A stretch of DNA of 64,000 nucleotides. Origin: Prorocentrum cordatum (lineage: Eukaryota > Sar > Dinophyceae > Prorocentrales > Prorocentraceae). The DNA is taken from positions 135,431 to 199,430 of the forward strand of contig CAUYUJ010019270.1 in the NCBI GenBank assembly GCA_963575745.1. The letters are read 5' to 3'. The notes beneath the pieces are model-generated. The model was not told the origin of the DNA. It saw only the letters and a program-made list of their open reading frames with translations, and made no database searches. Below are positions 42,515-53,829 of this stretch, piece after piece. Position 1 is the stretch's first letter; every line of letters starts with the position of its first letter. The position numbers and the translations under genes are program-made.

Positions 42515-42925
42515 AGTCGCGTTGCTGGCCACATCCCACGCCATACGCTTCTACATCGTGACGATACCACAGACGCTGCCAACCCTCAGCAACGATTCTT
42601 GACCAACGTCCAAGGAGCACCAGCACAACAAAGTTTACTCGGCTGCCTCGCATCTTACAGGAAGGGGACGGGGGAAGTGAAGAAAGGAGCGAGATTGGGA
42701 AGCGGACGGGAAGGCAGGACGGTAAGGAACACGGAGCAGGCGGAGCTCACAATGCTCAGTGCGACCGCTGCGCTTCTCGCAATCAGACTCCTGACGAACG
42801 ACCCAGTGCCTCGAAAACTCGAGCATGGAAGAACCGCTGATCGTAGCTCCTCTCGGTCTGGCTCGTCACACGACCAATCGGGGTAGGGAGAAGGCATCAC
42901 TAATGTTTGCAAGTCGCTTGCGGTC
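42515..42925. other. Helicase intron, no feature seen
   Basis: No repeat or exon recognised apart from the GA donor of the next exon at 42925-42924. Confidence 0.5.
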
Positions 42926-43015
42926 CTCGAGCAGGAGGAGCATCTGCCTGAACTGCGAAAAGACCACCACGGAGTCCCCCTCGCAGCACGCGATCTCTTC
43001 CAGCACCGCGTCAAC
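42926..43015 (-). CDS. RING/SNF2 helicase, motif IV exon
   Basis: A 30-codon, phase-0 exon: VDAVLEEIACCEGDSVVVFS then QFRQMLLLLE. This is the start of helicase lobe 2 in SNF2 proteins (K-V/I-x-A-L-L-E-x-L ... K-V-V-V-F-S-Q-F-x-x-x-L-x-x-I/L). Donor GAG|GA, acceptor CAGAG|G; the GAGGA repeat is shared with the acceptor at 28250. The GA donor is needed: the frame beyond it gives EDRKRLANISD, which does not fit the family. Confidence 0.95.
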
Positions 43016-43649
43016 CTCTGATAGGAGGACAAGGAAGACGACGAGGAGGAGGAGCAGGAGGAAGAAGAGGAGGAGGAGGCAGGGGAATAAGAGGAGGAGG
43101 AGCAGGAGGAGGAGGGGGAGGAGGAGGAGGAGGAGGGGGGGGGGGTGAGGAGGAAGGGTAGGAGGGAGATGAGGAATGATGAGAGGAAGAAAAGGGGGAA
43201 TGGGGAGTTCGCTGCACGGCACACAAAGGTGAGTGCAACGAAAACACCCTTCGCATGGTGTCAGAATGCGATTTTGGTTGACGGTTGCGCGCGACGCTGG
43301 GGCAGGAGGAGCAACGCGTGAAGCAGCGGCACAAGCAACAAGAGGACGGGAACGACGCACGGAAAGCCAACGCCCGCAAGGGACACATGCCTGACCACGC
43401 CTACACCCACATCTGTCTCTGCCAAATATGAGCCTACCAGACAGGCCAGAAGGCAGCGTCAGGACTCACGACGACCCTGGCGGGGGAGGAAGCCAGAAGG
43501 CCAGGCGCCAGGACGGCGCATCCGCGAACAAAAGAAAAGAGGGAAAAAGGAACAAGCGATCGCGGCCGAGGGGCCAACAATCATGCCATCCCTCCCTCCT
43601 ACTTTTCCCTCTCTCCTGACAGCCCTCCTCCAACCCTCCCTCGTCGGCG

Positions 43650-43650
<1 letters not shown>
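43016..43650. other. Helicase intron, no gene
   Basis: A GGAGGA/AAGAGG tract (43020-43160) abuts the motif IV acceptor. The rest is unremarkable. Confidence 0.5.
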
Positions 43651-43729
<79 letters not shown>

Positions 43730-43776
43730 TGTCGGCGTCGTCGTCGTCGTCGTCGTCGTCGTCGGCGTCGTCGTCG

Positions 43777-43816
<40 letters not shown>

Positions 43817-43918
43817 TGTCAGTGCTCGTCGTCGTCGTCACAATTGTCGAAGTCGTCGTCGTCGTCGGCGTCGTCGTCGTCGTCGTCGTCGTCGCTGTCG
43901 GCGTCGTCGTCGCCGCTG
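43651..43918. repeat. GTC trinucleotide tract
   Basis: GTCGTC with occasional GTCGGC, the complement type of the GAC tract at 1420-3085. It gives open poly-Arg, poly-Val/Ser and poly-Asp frames that are ignored. Confidence 0.95.
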
Positions 43919-45460
43919 ACCTTTCCGCCCTCGAGCGGTGGACCCGCCCTGGCGCGCTGGGCGCCCCCGCCGTTCGGCGGCCTCAGGGCGTGCACAGGCC
44001 GGGCGTGCGCAGGCCGCGCTCGGCACGGGCGCGCTCTGTGGAACTCCGCGGGCCTCCAGCATCGCGGCTGCCAGCCCGCAGTGCTGGAACAGGCGCTGCC
44101 GGCCATACCGCGCTCGTATCTGCGCCGAGGCAACCAGAGGTGCCGGCGGTGCTGGCACAGATGGCGCGCCGCGCGGGCTGGGCATGCCCACAGATGGGCC
44201 GGTGGGATGTGCAGATGTGCCCAACCTCCCTCGCGCTCAGTTTGTCCCTCCTGAGAGTGGTGCTGCTGCTGCCGTTGCGCGGCGGCGGGTGCTGATCCTG
44301 GACGCAATCGTCCGGCGACACCGATCTGGAACCGGCCCCAGGTGCTAGGCTTCGACGTGGTCTCCGTCGCTAAGCCCCTGCACTCCATCCACGTGCTGCT
44401 CGAGGCGCTTGGACGGTTCCGCACGGGGGCCCCTCGTGCTGCTCCAAGCGGCGCTGCTGGCGCCCAGCCTCCTGGGCACCTCCGTGCACCTGAGGCTGGC
44501 GCCGCACAGGGCGATGGCAGTCCTGGTGAGCATGGCTACGTCGGTCCTTCCGGGGTCGTTCCAGGTCTGGGAGTCGACCATGGCGCTGCAGCGCTCGTGG
44601 ACTTCACGATGGGCCGCTGACTGGGCAGGCCGCGGTGCCGCCTCGCGGGGCGATCTCCGGCGCGGAGGCGGCAAGGCAGGCCGACTGCCAGGCGCTGGCC
44701 GACCGCCGTGCGGCGGAGCAGGAGGCGGCTCGGCAGCAGCTGCGAAGGCGGTCGAACGCCGCGCCCCTGAGGCCCTGCGGGCTAACTCCGAGGCCGAGGA
44801 TGCCGCCCCAACTGACTACAGATGATGGCCGTCTGGCGCATTTGACTCCAGCACCGAGGTGGCTCTGGTGCGCGAGGCTACAGCCAAAAATGCGATAAAG
44901 AAAATCATCACTTAAGAAAACTGGGCCAGCTTTCCGGAAATCTCTTAAGGCAAACCTGGCCAAGGTATTGTGCGAGCGCTGGAGGGGCGAACGCGCTCAA
45001 GAAACCGAGCCAGCTTCCCGGCAAGCTGGCTAAGAAACGCTGTCCCAGCTTTTCGGGAGGAGGTTTCTTAATTAGGTGCTCGACTGTATATGGCCCGAGG
45101 GGCTGAATTGCTTTCGAGAGCTGGCGACGGCCGAGCTGAAGGCCGCAGGTGTTTCAGCCGAGGAGTCAGCCGCAGGGATCGAACGCTTTCGCGCGGAGCT
45201 CCCAGCTGAGCCTGGCAGCGGCCCACAGGGCAAGCAAGGCAGTCGCATTCCATACTGACTCCAGCACCGAGGTGGCTCTGGCGCGCGAGGCTACATGGTC
45301 CGAGAGGATGGATCGCTTTCGACGGCTGGCGATGGCCGAGGCGAAAGCCGCAAGCAGGCGTTCCGGCCGAGGAGGCAGCCGCAGGGATCGAGCGCTTTCT
45401 CGCGGGGCTCCCGGCTGAGCCTGGCAGCGGCCCATACAGGAGGAGGCCTGACCTAAGAAA
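43919..45460 (+). other. Candidate exons of an unrecognised gene, with tandem exon-like copies
   Basis: GC-rich coding-like DNA in the helicase intron. 44409-44600 (+) reads LVLLQAALLAPSLLGTS and HRAMAVLVSMATSVLPGS (hydrophobic), but the minus frame over the same bases (DSQTWNDPGRTDVAMLTR) is equally GC3-rich, so strand is unsure. 44635-44790 (+) gives AISGAEAARQADCQALADRR. 44843-44880 and 45258-45295 are direct copies (CTCCAGCACCGAGGTGGCTC...), each leading into SSTEVALAREAT. The units that follow are alike: CFRELATAELKAAGVSAEES (near 45110) and RFRRLAMAEAKAA (near 45316). These may be duplicated exons of one gene or gene debris. No domain recognised and splice sites not resolved. Confidence 0.35.
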
Positions 45461-46027
45461 CGATACATAAGACACGAAGCCCCTTTTTTTCCAGCGACCA
45501 CCAGGGAGGCTCGCCGCCAAAAAGGTAGCGGAACGCGTGCAAACAAAAGGAACGACCGAGCCCCTTTTGAACAGTAAGAGTTCCGTATTCAAGCCGGATC
45601 CTGTAGGGCAGGCAAGGCGGTCGTATTCCATGTTTCCCTTTGTGTCAGACGGCTGTGCGGATTCAAGGTCCGTTGTGCTTCGGCAGTGGGTTGTTCGTCA
45701 CACTCCCAGTGGATGGTGCTCTGTTCGGCTTCCAGTCCAGTGGAAAGGCCCACTTTGCATGTCACATTGGTTGTCGTTGACATTTCCGTTGGGGCGCTGG
45801 TTTGCCGCAATTATTCCAGAGGAGCGTCTTGCGAGATTCTGTTGCGGGTCTTCGACCATGTCCAGTGGATAATTCGCACAGCGCATTCTCGGATTGGTCA
45901 CATGTTCTCACATGCTGTTGTCTCGATTGGCTTCGCTGGCTTCCGCCAGTCCGCCCCTCCTGCCCCTGTCCCTGCCCGGCGGGCCCGGTGCCCCATGGCA
46001 AACTGCGGGCTCAAGGCGGGGTGCTCC
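45461..46027. other. Helicase intron, no gene
   Basis: No feature supported. Short antisense-mirrored frames only. Confidence 0.45.
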
Positions 46028-46082
46028 CCTCCTCCTCCTCCTCCTCCTCCTCCTCCTCCTCCTCCTCCTCCTCCTCCTCCAT
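46028..46082. repeat. CTC tract
   Basis: Pure CTC run of about 18 units, followed by pyrimidine-rich sequence to 46335. Confidence 0.95.
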
Positions 46083-47028
46083 CCTCGCTTCGAGGGGCTG
46101 CGGTCGGAACAGAAGTTGCGTTCGCAGCCCTGTCTACTAGGCCCTGTGATTCCGCCGACCGTATGCCGTGTCCAGCAAGCCAGCCAGCCCTCTCCTTCTG
46201 CCACACCCCCTTTCCCATCCCTCCTCCCCCTTCGCCCGTCCCTTTCCCCTCCTCCTCTCCCACCCCATCTTCGCTCCACCCACTCCCCCCCTCTTCCACC
46301 TCCGCCCCGCCCTCTCCTCCCCCTCCCCTGCCCCAAAATAGTGCATGATGGCATCCGAGAGGCCCCAAGACGACTCCGATACTAAGACTCGAGCTAGACA
46401 GTGCTTTTCGTTTTCTTTTCGTTATCCTCGTTCTGTCTCCGTTTCACATTTGCTGCAAAACGAAATCAGAACGAACACGGCCAACGAACTTGCTAAAACA
46501 CCGTTTCGCTCGGGCCCTGCCCAATATACCAACGAGAGACCCCCGACATGTCTCCGAGAGGTCCCCAAATACCTCCCCTGCCCCACCGCGCCCATGCTGG
46601 AAACCTTGAACTCAAACATGTCGCCATCGCCTGGGCGCGCATTTTGTCATGCCGCCGGCTCCCGCTGGCCTTCCGTCGGCTTCCGCAGGCGGAGGCAGCC
46701 TCTCTTTACTTCCGGCGACCTTCCGCCACTCTTCCGCCGAGGAAGAGATTCAGGAGGGAAAGAAACACACAGACACAATCGTCGATTCCCCAGAAAATAT
46801 GGGAAAATATGGGAAGTGGGGGGAAGACAGAAACCAAGAAAATATAGGAAAATATGGGGAATCCTCTTAATTATGTGTATTTATTTGTGTGTCCTGGGGC
46901 CCCTTCAGAGATGCCGACTGCTTCGATCCTCGAGGGCGAGGCCCGCCTCGTACCTCCGAGAGGCCCCATCTGTCCCCCTGCAGCCCCCCTGGCCGTTCCC
47001 TGCAGCCCCCTGGCCGTTTCCTCCGTCG
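46083..47028. other. Helicase intron, no gene; CTTCCGCC repeat
   Basis: 46640-46770 has the CTTCCGCC/GGCGGAGGC dispersed repeat also seen at 180-370 and 52655-52780, followed by GGGAAAATATGGGAA sequence. The ORF starting at 46345 is compositional. Confidence 0.5.
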
Positions 47029-47199
<171 letters not shown>

Positions 47200-47233
47200 T
47201 GCAGCCCACTGGCCGTTCCCTCTCGCGCCGCGC

Positions 47234-47360
47234 CTTGGCGAGCACCCCCGGCGCCGCGGGCGCCGCCGGCTCCTCCGCCCAGGGCACCACCTGTGGGGGG
47301 CAGTTCGGCAGCACCCCGTGGGCCCCCTCGCCTGCAGCCTCCTGCCGAGCATGGCGCACC
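47234..47360 (-). CDS. RING/SNF2 helicase, candidate linker exon
   Basis: Proposed exon between RING and lobe 2: VRHARQEAAGEGAHGVLP then PAAPAAPGVLAK at a GCCAAG|GC donor. Joined in phase 0 to the motif IV exon it gives VLAK|VDAVLEEI, which restores the Lys that normally precedes this block in SNF2 proteins. GC3 is high. Acceptor CTCCAG|G. The upstream join needs a phase-2 end on the RING exon, which is possible (for example TGCAA|GC) but not proven. The content is Ala/Pro-rich and not conserved, so this call rests on splice geometry. Confidence 0.55.
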
Positions 47361-47608
47361 CTGGAGGGGGGGAGTGTAGAGGGCAGGACTGGTCGGCATC
47401 GAATCGGCAACTCGGATCGAATCAAAATAATCTATAGTTATCGGATGGGGCTGCATCGGCACATCATCGACATCGAATCGGATCGGCTACGCTAGGATGC
47501 TTCTCAACGCCGTGCAAGCACCGGGCCACATCGGATCAACGGAACATCGAGATCGAATCGGACATCCTTGGCATGGCGCGCCTTGGAGCGGGGAGTGGGG
47601 AGGATGCT
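47361..47608. other. Helicase intron, ATCGAATCGG repeats
   Basis: 47395-47560 has several GGCATCGAATCGG/GACATCGAATCGG units (at about 47393, 47467 and 47546). No gene. Confidence 0.5.
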
Positions 47609-47806
47609 AGAAGAAAACAAATACATGTCATATTTCGGATGTCCGCGCGGATTTCTTGAATCGGCGCTGGGCACCCATCCCTGGCGCACAGAACTTGCCC
47701 AGGGCGGCTTCGGAGGCGCCGCTAGGGGGGCCAGCGCCGATCCAAGACATCCGCGCGGACATCCGATAACTTTCGCTTGTGCAAGTCTTTGTTCTTCGAG
47801 ATGCGG
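47609..47806. mobile_element. Family 4 TIR element, free copy
   Basis: A 198-bp element. The arms share, in order, GAAGAA, ACAAA, TTATCGGATG/TTTCGGATG, TCCGCGCGGAT, TCTTG and ATCGGCGCTGG; the right arm is inverted. It matches the arms of EF-hand intron 8 (808-1052) block for block. No ORF. Confidence 0.85.
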
Positions 47807-48270
47807 TTAGGAGCTTTTTATTCAGCGTGAGAAGAAGCTGGGACTGGGACGAAACCGGACCAGGATAAATCAGACCTGTGAGATCCAGCGGTTCCTTTTT
47901 TCCCATCACCAGCAAGGATGATTGATTGACCCTGACCTCCGAGCCACAGCATGAGAAGAAGCAGCGAATGGTGGCCGCCAACTCGCACGTGCACACGAGC
48001 AGAGTATTCAGATGGGCCTTGAAACAAAGCGGCACGAGAGATACCTCAAAACGACAGGAAGAGAAGGGGGAAGAAAGAAGAAGAGAGAGAGAGAGAGAGA
48101 GAGGACAAACAAAGAAAATATTCACTGCGTGGAGATCCCCATCTGTGTATCTATTTGCATGGACCTTTCCGCTGTGAGTGCCAATGCGCAAGAGACTTTG
48201 AGTATAAACGGGTCTGAGTATTGATAGGCTGGGAGTGAGTTTCAATAGTACGAGTGAGTCTGGGCGCATG
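47807..48270. other. Helicase intron, no gene
   Basis: A short GA microsatellite (48080-48105). Nothing else supported. Confidence 0.5.
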
Positions 48271-49050
48271 AGCCTAAGGCCTCCTGGGGCCTCCCCGCAA
48301 ACCGGGGAGGCGGCCTCCTGAAACCTCCTGGGGCTTCCTGGTGCCTCCTGGAGCCTCTTGGGGCCTCCTGGGGCCTCTTGGGGTTTCCTTTGACCTCCTG
48401 AAGCCTCCTGGGCCTCGTGTGGCCTCCTGGGGCCTCCTGGGGCCTCCCGGAGCCTCCTGGGGCCTCCTGGGGAGGATTCGTGCCCCAGGGGAAGCCCAAT
48501 CTATAGAAACAGACGTATATAAAGCACTGCGGATTGGAGCCACAGGAGAAGGGCAATCTATAGGAACACATGGAATCACCAATGACTCGTGCCCCAGGGG
48601 AGGCCCAATCTTCAGGAACAAACGTCAAACACGTAGGATTGGATATGCATGAGAAAGACAAACTATAGAAACACACGTAAAACACCAAGGACTAGTGCTC
48701 CAGGGGAGGCACGATCTATAGGAGCATACGCACAACACATGGGATTGGAGCCACTCCTGTGGCCTTCAGGGGCCTCCTGCTCCTGGGGCATCTTGGGGCA
48801 TCCTGGTGCCTTCCCGGTCCTCCTCTGTCCTCCGCGGGCCTCCTGTGGCCTCCTGTGTCCTCCTGGAGCCTCCTGATGCCTTCTGGAGCTTCCTGGGGCC
48901 TCCTGGAACATCTTGGGGCATCCTGTGGCCTCTTGAATCTTCCTGTGGTCTCCCGATGCCTCCTGGGACCTCCTGTTGCCTCCTGGGGCCTCCTGGAGCC
49001 TGCTGGAGCCTCCTGTGGCATCCTGGGAGGATCCGTGCCCACGAGTCTGG
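48271..49050. repeat. CTCCTGGGGC minisatellite, two blocks
   Basis: Ten-base GGCCTCCTGG/CTCCTGGAGC units at 48275-48475 and 48760-49030, with a spacer containing repeated GCCC(C)AGGGGA(A/G)GC(C/A)CAATCTATAG units (48480-48730). Confidence 0.9.
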
Positions 49051-49069
49051 ACACCAAAACAAGCAAACC

Positions 49070-49885
49070 GCTCGAGACATCCTCAAATTCTGGCCCCACG
49101 CATGCGGACACCGGCACCGCCACTGGGGCCTTCGGTGGGCACCCAAACAGGCAAACCGCCTGAGACATCCCCACAATCTATGCGTGAATCCTGGAGTGTC
49201 CTGACCCCTGCCGCCCCCCCCCCCCTCTGGGAGTGCTGGAACCAGCGCCTCGCCTGAGACATCCTCGGAAACGGCTCCGAAAGCAAGAGATGTTGGGCAC
49301 CGAAACAGGCAAACCGCCTGAGACATCCCCACAATCTGGGCGCGAATCCTGGATTGTCCTGACCCCTGCCGCCTCATTTGCGAGAGCTGAAACCAGCGCC
49401 TCGCCTGAGACATCCTCAGAAACGGCTCCGAAAGCAAGAGATGTTGTGCACCGAAACAGGCAAGCAGCCTGAGACATCCCCAAAGTCGGGGCGCGAATCC
49501 TGGAATGTCCCCACCCCTGGCGCCCCACCTCCTTGGGAGTGCTGAAGCGAGCGCCTCGCCTGAGACACCCTCAGAAACGGTTCCGAAAACAAGAGATGTG
49601 GAGCACCGAAACAAGCAAATCGCCTGAGGCATCCCCACAGTCTGGGCGCGAATCCTGGAGTGTCCTGACCCCTGCCGCCCCCACTTGGGAGTGCTGAAAC
49701 CAGCGCCTCGCCTGAGACATCCTCAGAAACTGTTCCGAAAGCCAAAGATGTTGGGCACCGAAACAGGCAAATCGCCTGAGACATCCTCACAATCTGGGCG
49801 CGAATGCAAGAGTGTCCTGACCCTTGGCGCCCCCCTTTGGAGTGCTGAAACCAGCGCCTCGCCTGAGACATCTTCACAACGTGTG
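49070..49885. repeat. About 155-bp satellite
   Basis: Five units, each with GCCTGAGACATCC twice, AAACGGCTCCGAAAGC (or GTTCCGAAA), GATGTTGGGCACCGAAACAGG, GGGCGCGAATCCTGGA and GGGAGTGCTGAAACCAGCGCC. Unit starts are about 49152, 49310, 49461, 49614 and 49768. A partial unit is at 58995-59100. Confidence 0.9.
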
Positions 49886-50215
49886 TGTGAGTGAGCGCGG
49901 AAGTGGTGTAACTGATTCTGAGTGAGGATGAGCGAATCAGGAGTATGAGTGAGTCTTAGTGTGAGTGAGTCTGAGTGTGAGTGAGTCTGGGTGTGAAACA
50001 TCTTCACAACGTGCGTTTGAGTCTGAGCGCGGAAGTGGTGTGGCTGAGTCTGAGTGAGGAAGAGCGAGGCAGAGTATGAGTAAGTCTTAGTGTGAGTGAG
50101 TCTGCATGTGAGTGATCCCGAGCATGAGAAACCTGAGTATCAGGAATCTAAGAGCGAGTGCATCTGAGTATGAGTGAGTCTGAGTATGAGTGAGTCTACA
50201 TGGGAGTCAGTCAGA
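49886..50215. repeat. GAGTGAGTCTGAGTAT tandem
   Basis: Degenerate TGAGTGAGTCTGAGTG units. Confidence 0.9.
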
Positions 50216-51480
50216 GAATAATGACCTGAGAGTGGGAGGTGTGTTCTCGTTCTCCGCGCGGTAAAAGTAGTAACAATAACCCCATCCTTAGGATATGGGG
50301 GATCAAGGAAGGAAGCCAGAGAGAAAGAGAACACATAATGAGAGAGAGAGGACAAGTCTGAGATCCAGCGGTTCTGGTGGACGGGCGCCGCCGCTGGTCC
50401 AGAGCGTTCCGGAACGCTCTGAGAACGATCCGGAGCGCTCTGGAATGATTCATCCCGCCAGTCGTGTGTCGCCGTGGCGGCCCTGGCGACACGCTCTGTC
50501 CTGCAAGCAGATAACGTATCGCTCCGCTCCGCGGGAAGGGAGTCTCGGAAAGCCTTGGGACGTCGACGCTTGGGGACCGGGACGCGGTCAGCGTGTCGCG
50601 CCGAAGCGTGGTAGGCCAGAACTGGCGGAGCGACACGCTGAGCAAAAGTTCCTGAAGGGAGGAGGCAGGGGGAACGGGGCCTGGCACCCCCCAGCTGAGA
50701 AGGAATTTGGCAACCGAGCCACGACGACAATGCAGCGCAGGCCGCGCAGGACATCTGTCGAGTCGCGCGCATGCTGCGTCCAAAGGTGCGACCGGCGTGC
50801 GCGGGACGCGACCCCTGCCCGCGCTCTCGAGGTACGGAGGCCGGTAACGAGAGAATTGCGGGGGGACGAAGAGAGGAGCAATGAAGAGTCTCGCCTTCAC
50901 GCTCTCTCCCTTCCACCCTGCATGCAGCCTCTCGCCGAGCGCACTGGTCACCTTTCAAGCAGCTCTCCCGCCTTCCAGGTCCCCCTTCTTGACAATCACC
51001 CCTGCGAGCTCGAATGCCTCGCGCCACATCAGAGCTGCCCCACTCTTCGTTGAAGGATCGCCCTCGGTGAAACGAAAGCCTTCCCAGGAGCAATGGGTGC
51101 TTCGAAACGCCTGGGCCCCGTGGAAGATGGGAGGATTACCCTGCGGCCAGCTGGCGAGGAGGACATAGGAGGAGGGAGTGGAGGGAGGAGGAGGAGGAAG
51201 ATGAGGAGGAGGGAGGAGGATGAGGAGGAGGGTCAAGTGGGAGGGAGGTGGTGGTGAGAAGGAAGGAGGGGTAGAGAAAGAAAGGGAGGAGCGAGACGGA
51301 CGAAAGAGAAAAGTGGGTGCGGGGATGATTCAGACCGCGAGGGCCGCGGGGCGAGGGTGCCGTGGACGCTTCAAACCGCCGAACCTCACCTCCCCTGGCG
51401 GCCGCTCGCAAGATGGGGCCGCCTGAGTGGGGGGTGGGGGGCCGCGTGGTGCTGCCAGGAAGCGTTTCGGCCCGCCCCGC
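50216..51480. other. Helicase intron, no gene; perfect palindrome
   Basis: 50401-50420 is the perfect palindrome AGAGCGTTCCGGAACGCTCT followed by a decayed copy (CGATCCGGAGCGCTCTGGAA). Long overlapping frames on both strands (50140-51093) are antisense mirrors with no domain. 51165-51260 is GGAGGA sequence. Confidence 0.5.
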
Positions 51481-51588
51481 CTCGACTGGCGCCCGCTTGC
51501 ACAGCGGGCAGTTGTTGTGCCGGGGGAGCCACGCGCGGATGCACTCGCCGTGGAAGGCGTGGCCGCATCTGGTGATCACGGGATCCCC
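51481..51588 (-). CDS. RING/SNF2 helicase, RING finger second-half exon
   Basis: Phase-0 exon GDPVITRCGHAFHGECIRAW followed by LPRHNNCPLCKRAPVE. This is the C-x-H-x-x-C ... C-P-x-C half of a C3HC4 RING finger. With the SNF2 lobe-2 exons following on the same strand it indicates a RAD5/HLTF/SHPRH-type enzyme, in which a RING E3 is inserted between the two ATPase lobes. Those proteins remodel stalled replication forks and polyubiquitinate PCNA; that function is inferred. The 3' end is uncertain between 51481 (GAG|GC) and about 51502 (TGCAA|GC). The exon with the first Cys pair was not found. Confidence 0.88.
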
Positions 51589-53220
51589 CTCGGCAGATAC
51601 AAAGAGAGGGTGAGGAGCATCAAGTTACTTTCATATTTGCTACCATATGTTCTGGACTGCAATGGCGTCATCTGTCAGGGAAACCGCAAGCATTACACAA
51701 TATGGTGTGCTGTCGTACACATGTTTCACGTCGCAGCGCGGCAGAGGCAGTCCGCGCGAGCGCTCAGGCGGCCCGGACACAACGGAAGGCGCAAACTGAC
51801 AAGCGGCAGGGAGGGGAAGACAGGCGAAAGCGGCCGCGAGGGAGGAGGGAGGGAGGGGAGGGCATTCACGTGGCGCGGCGAGGTGCGTCGCCGTGGAGCG
51901 GCCGGGGCGGCCAGCAAGCGCGGACCCCTTGGCAGCGGGCGAGGGGCGACGTCACGGCCACACCCAGAGGCTGAAGCTGGGGCTGCAGTGCACGAAGCGG
52001 AAGAAGCACAGTACCGAGATAGAGAGCGAGTGGCCGCGCCAACGACGCCCCGTTCCAGCGGGGGGGACGGGTCCCGCCAGTAGCCTGCCCGTGGGTAAGC
52101 GGTGCAGCAAGTGGTGGGGGCGCAGTGGCGCACACACCAAGCAAGGACCAGGGCGAACGGCGGTGACCCGTGACCGGCCTGAGGGGGGCGGTACCGAGGC
52201 AAACGACTAGGCCCCCCCACTGTCGTACACACGCTCTCTTTATGCACTTACTTTTTGCTTCTACTTCCGCCCTCACCGCCGCCTGTCCCGGAAACCACGT
52301 CCTCCCTGCTGTTATCATGTTTTAGACTTGGGTGGCTTGGAGAAGAGCTCGTTCGCGTGTTGGGTGGTGAAATTCGCCGTGCTGTGGTTCGCCTTCGTGT
52401 TCATGGTGTGGTTGGGCAATGGCGTCCGCTGTCTTGTTAACTCTCGCGGCACCCAGCGGCACCAGTCGGCACCTGGTCGGCGGGGCTGCACGCATCCTGT
52501 CCGCCAGCACTCATACAGGGCGCGCTGGCTGGAAAGCACTCAGGCGCCGAGGACGCTGGCTGCCCCCGACGCATCAGTCATAATCGTTTCATGCGATGGG
52601 GTCAAGGAACTCTGAACAGAAAAACCGTGCCATCTCTTGGGAGGCAGATCTTTACTTCCGCTGGCTTCCGCCACTGGAGCCGCCTCCATTTTGCTTCCGC
52701 CGCCTTTCGCCGAGGAAGAGATGCCAACCTCTCGATCCCTCGAAGGCGAGGCCTTTTCTGGAACCCGCCATGTGGCGCGTGGCGCCACTGCAGCTCCTCC
52801 ACGAGGAGGAAGCGGCTGCTGGACGCCAAGCGGCTACTTCCCGTTGGATTGCCATTCGGGGACGTCCTGGGCCCCCCCGCGAGTAACAAGTCTAAAGAGG
52901 CCCAGGGGGACACTGATAAATCGTCACGCATTCGGAGGTTCCTTGCATGTTTGCAATAAGTCCAGGATGCTCATCTCCTCCTTTTCCACATCCACTAAAC
53001 CTATAGTTTCTTGTTGTTTGCTCCTTCGCGAGATGGCAAGGATGCTCCTCTTTTCCTTTCCCGTAACCCCATCAATCCATTAAGGAACCCCCGGGGTTAT
53101 CATTAGCACAGCACCGTAATTGAATAAATATGGGGGGCGGTTTTCGCCGAACAATATGGTTAGCACCGCGCAAATGAAACGAAAATGAATGATTCCCGCG
53201 CCCAGGCTCGGGTGGCATCC
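51589..53220. other. No gene recognised
   Basis: Expected to lie in the helicase gene 5' intron(s), but no exon with the first RING cysteines or SNF2 lobe 1 was recognised. 52655-52780 holds the CTTCCGCC repeat. 52785-52850 resembles 61460-61500 (GAGGAAG...CTGGACGCC). Confidence 0.45.
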
Positions 53221-53224
53221 CAAT

Positions 53225-53690
53225 TGGAATTGTAATAAGAGTAAGAGTGGTATACGAGTAAAAATACTCAGAATAATAATAAGGGTAAAGGTAGGAATAC
53301 TAATAATACGAGTAATAATAACAATACTAATACACTTAACTATACTAATCTCAATCGCAACCCGAATGATACTAACACGAGTTAAACATCAACATACTAA
53401 TACGCAGCATATTGATACTACTAATAATACTAAACGTACTAACACTACTGAACATACGAATAGGAACGCGAATACTAATACTACTAAGAATATGAATAAC
53501 GAGACAAGTAAGAGTGAGCATACACATACTACGAACAATTGTAATAATACGAGTAAGCAATCATGGTAATCATAATCACAACCCGAATCATAATCAAACT
53601 GGTAATACTAAGAATAAGATTCTTGCTTATAATTATACTACGATTAAGAATACCACTAATAACCAAATTAATAATGCGAATTACCCTGGC
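53225..53690. repeat. AT-rich AATACTAATAAT tandem island
   Basis: Degenerate AATACTAATAATACGAGTAA units, strikingly AT-rich against a GC-rich background. A related short block is at 55945-56050. Confidence 0.9.
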
Positions 53691-53829
53691 GACGTACAGA
53701 ACCCTTGCGAAATGCGGGGCACAATCACATCATGATTGATACAACGGGGCGATGCCGTAACATGGACGCATGTGATTTTGCGAGCAGCAATCGGAAGGCC
53801 CGCAGGCCCCCGATCAAGACATTAGGGCG

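Noticed and set aside
52315-52539. Cys-rich minus frame (YECWRTGCVQPRRPGADWCRW) as the missing first half of the RING
   Set aside because: Cys spacing does not fit C-x2-C of a RING and the frame does not join to the RING exon in phase.
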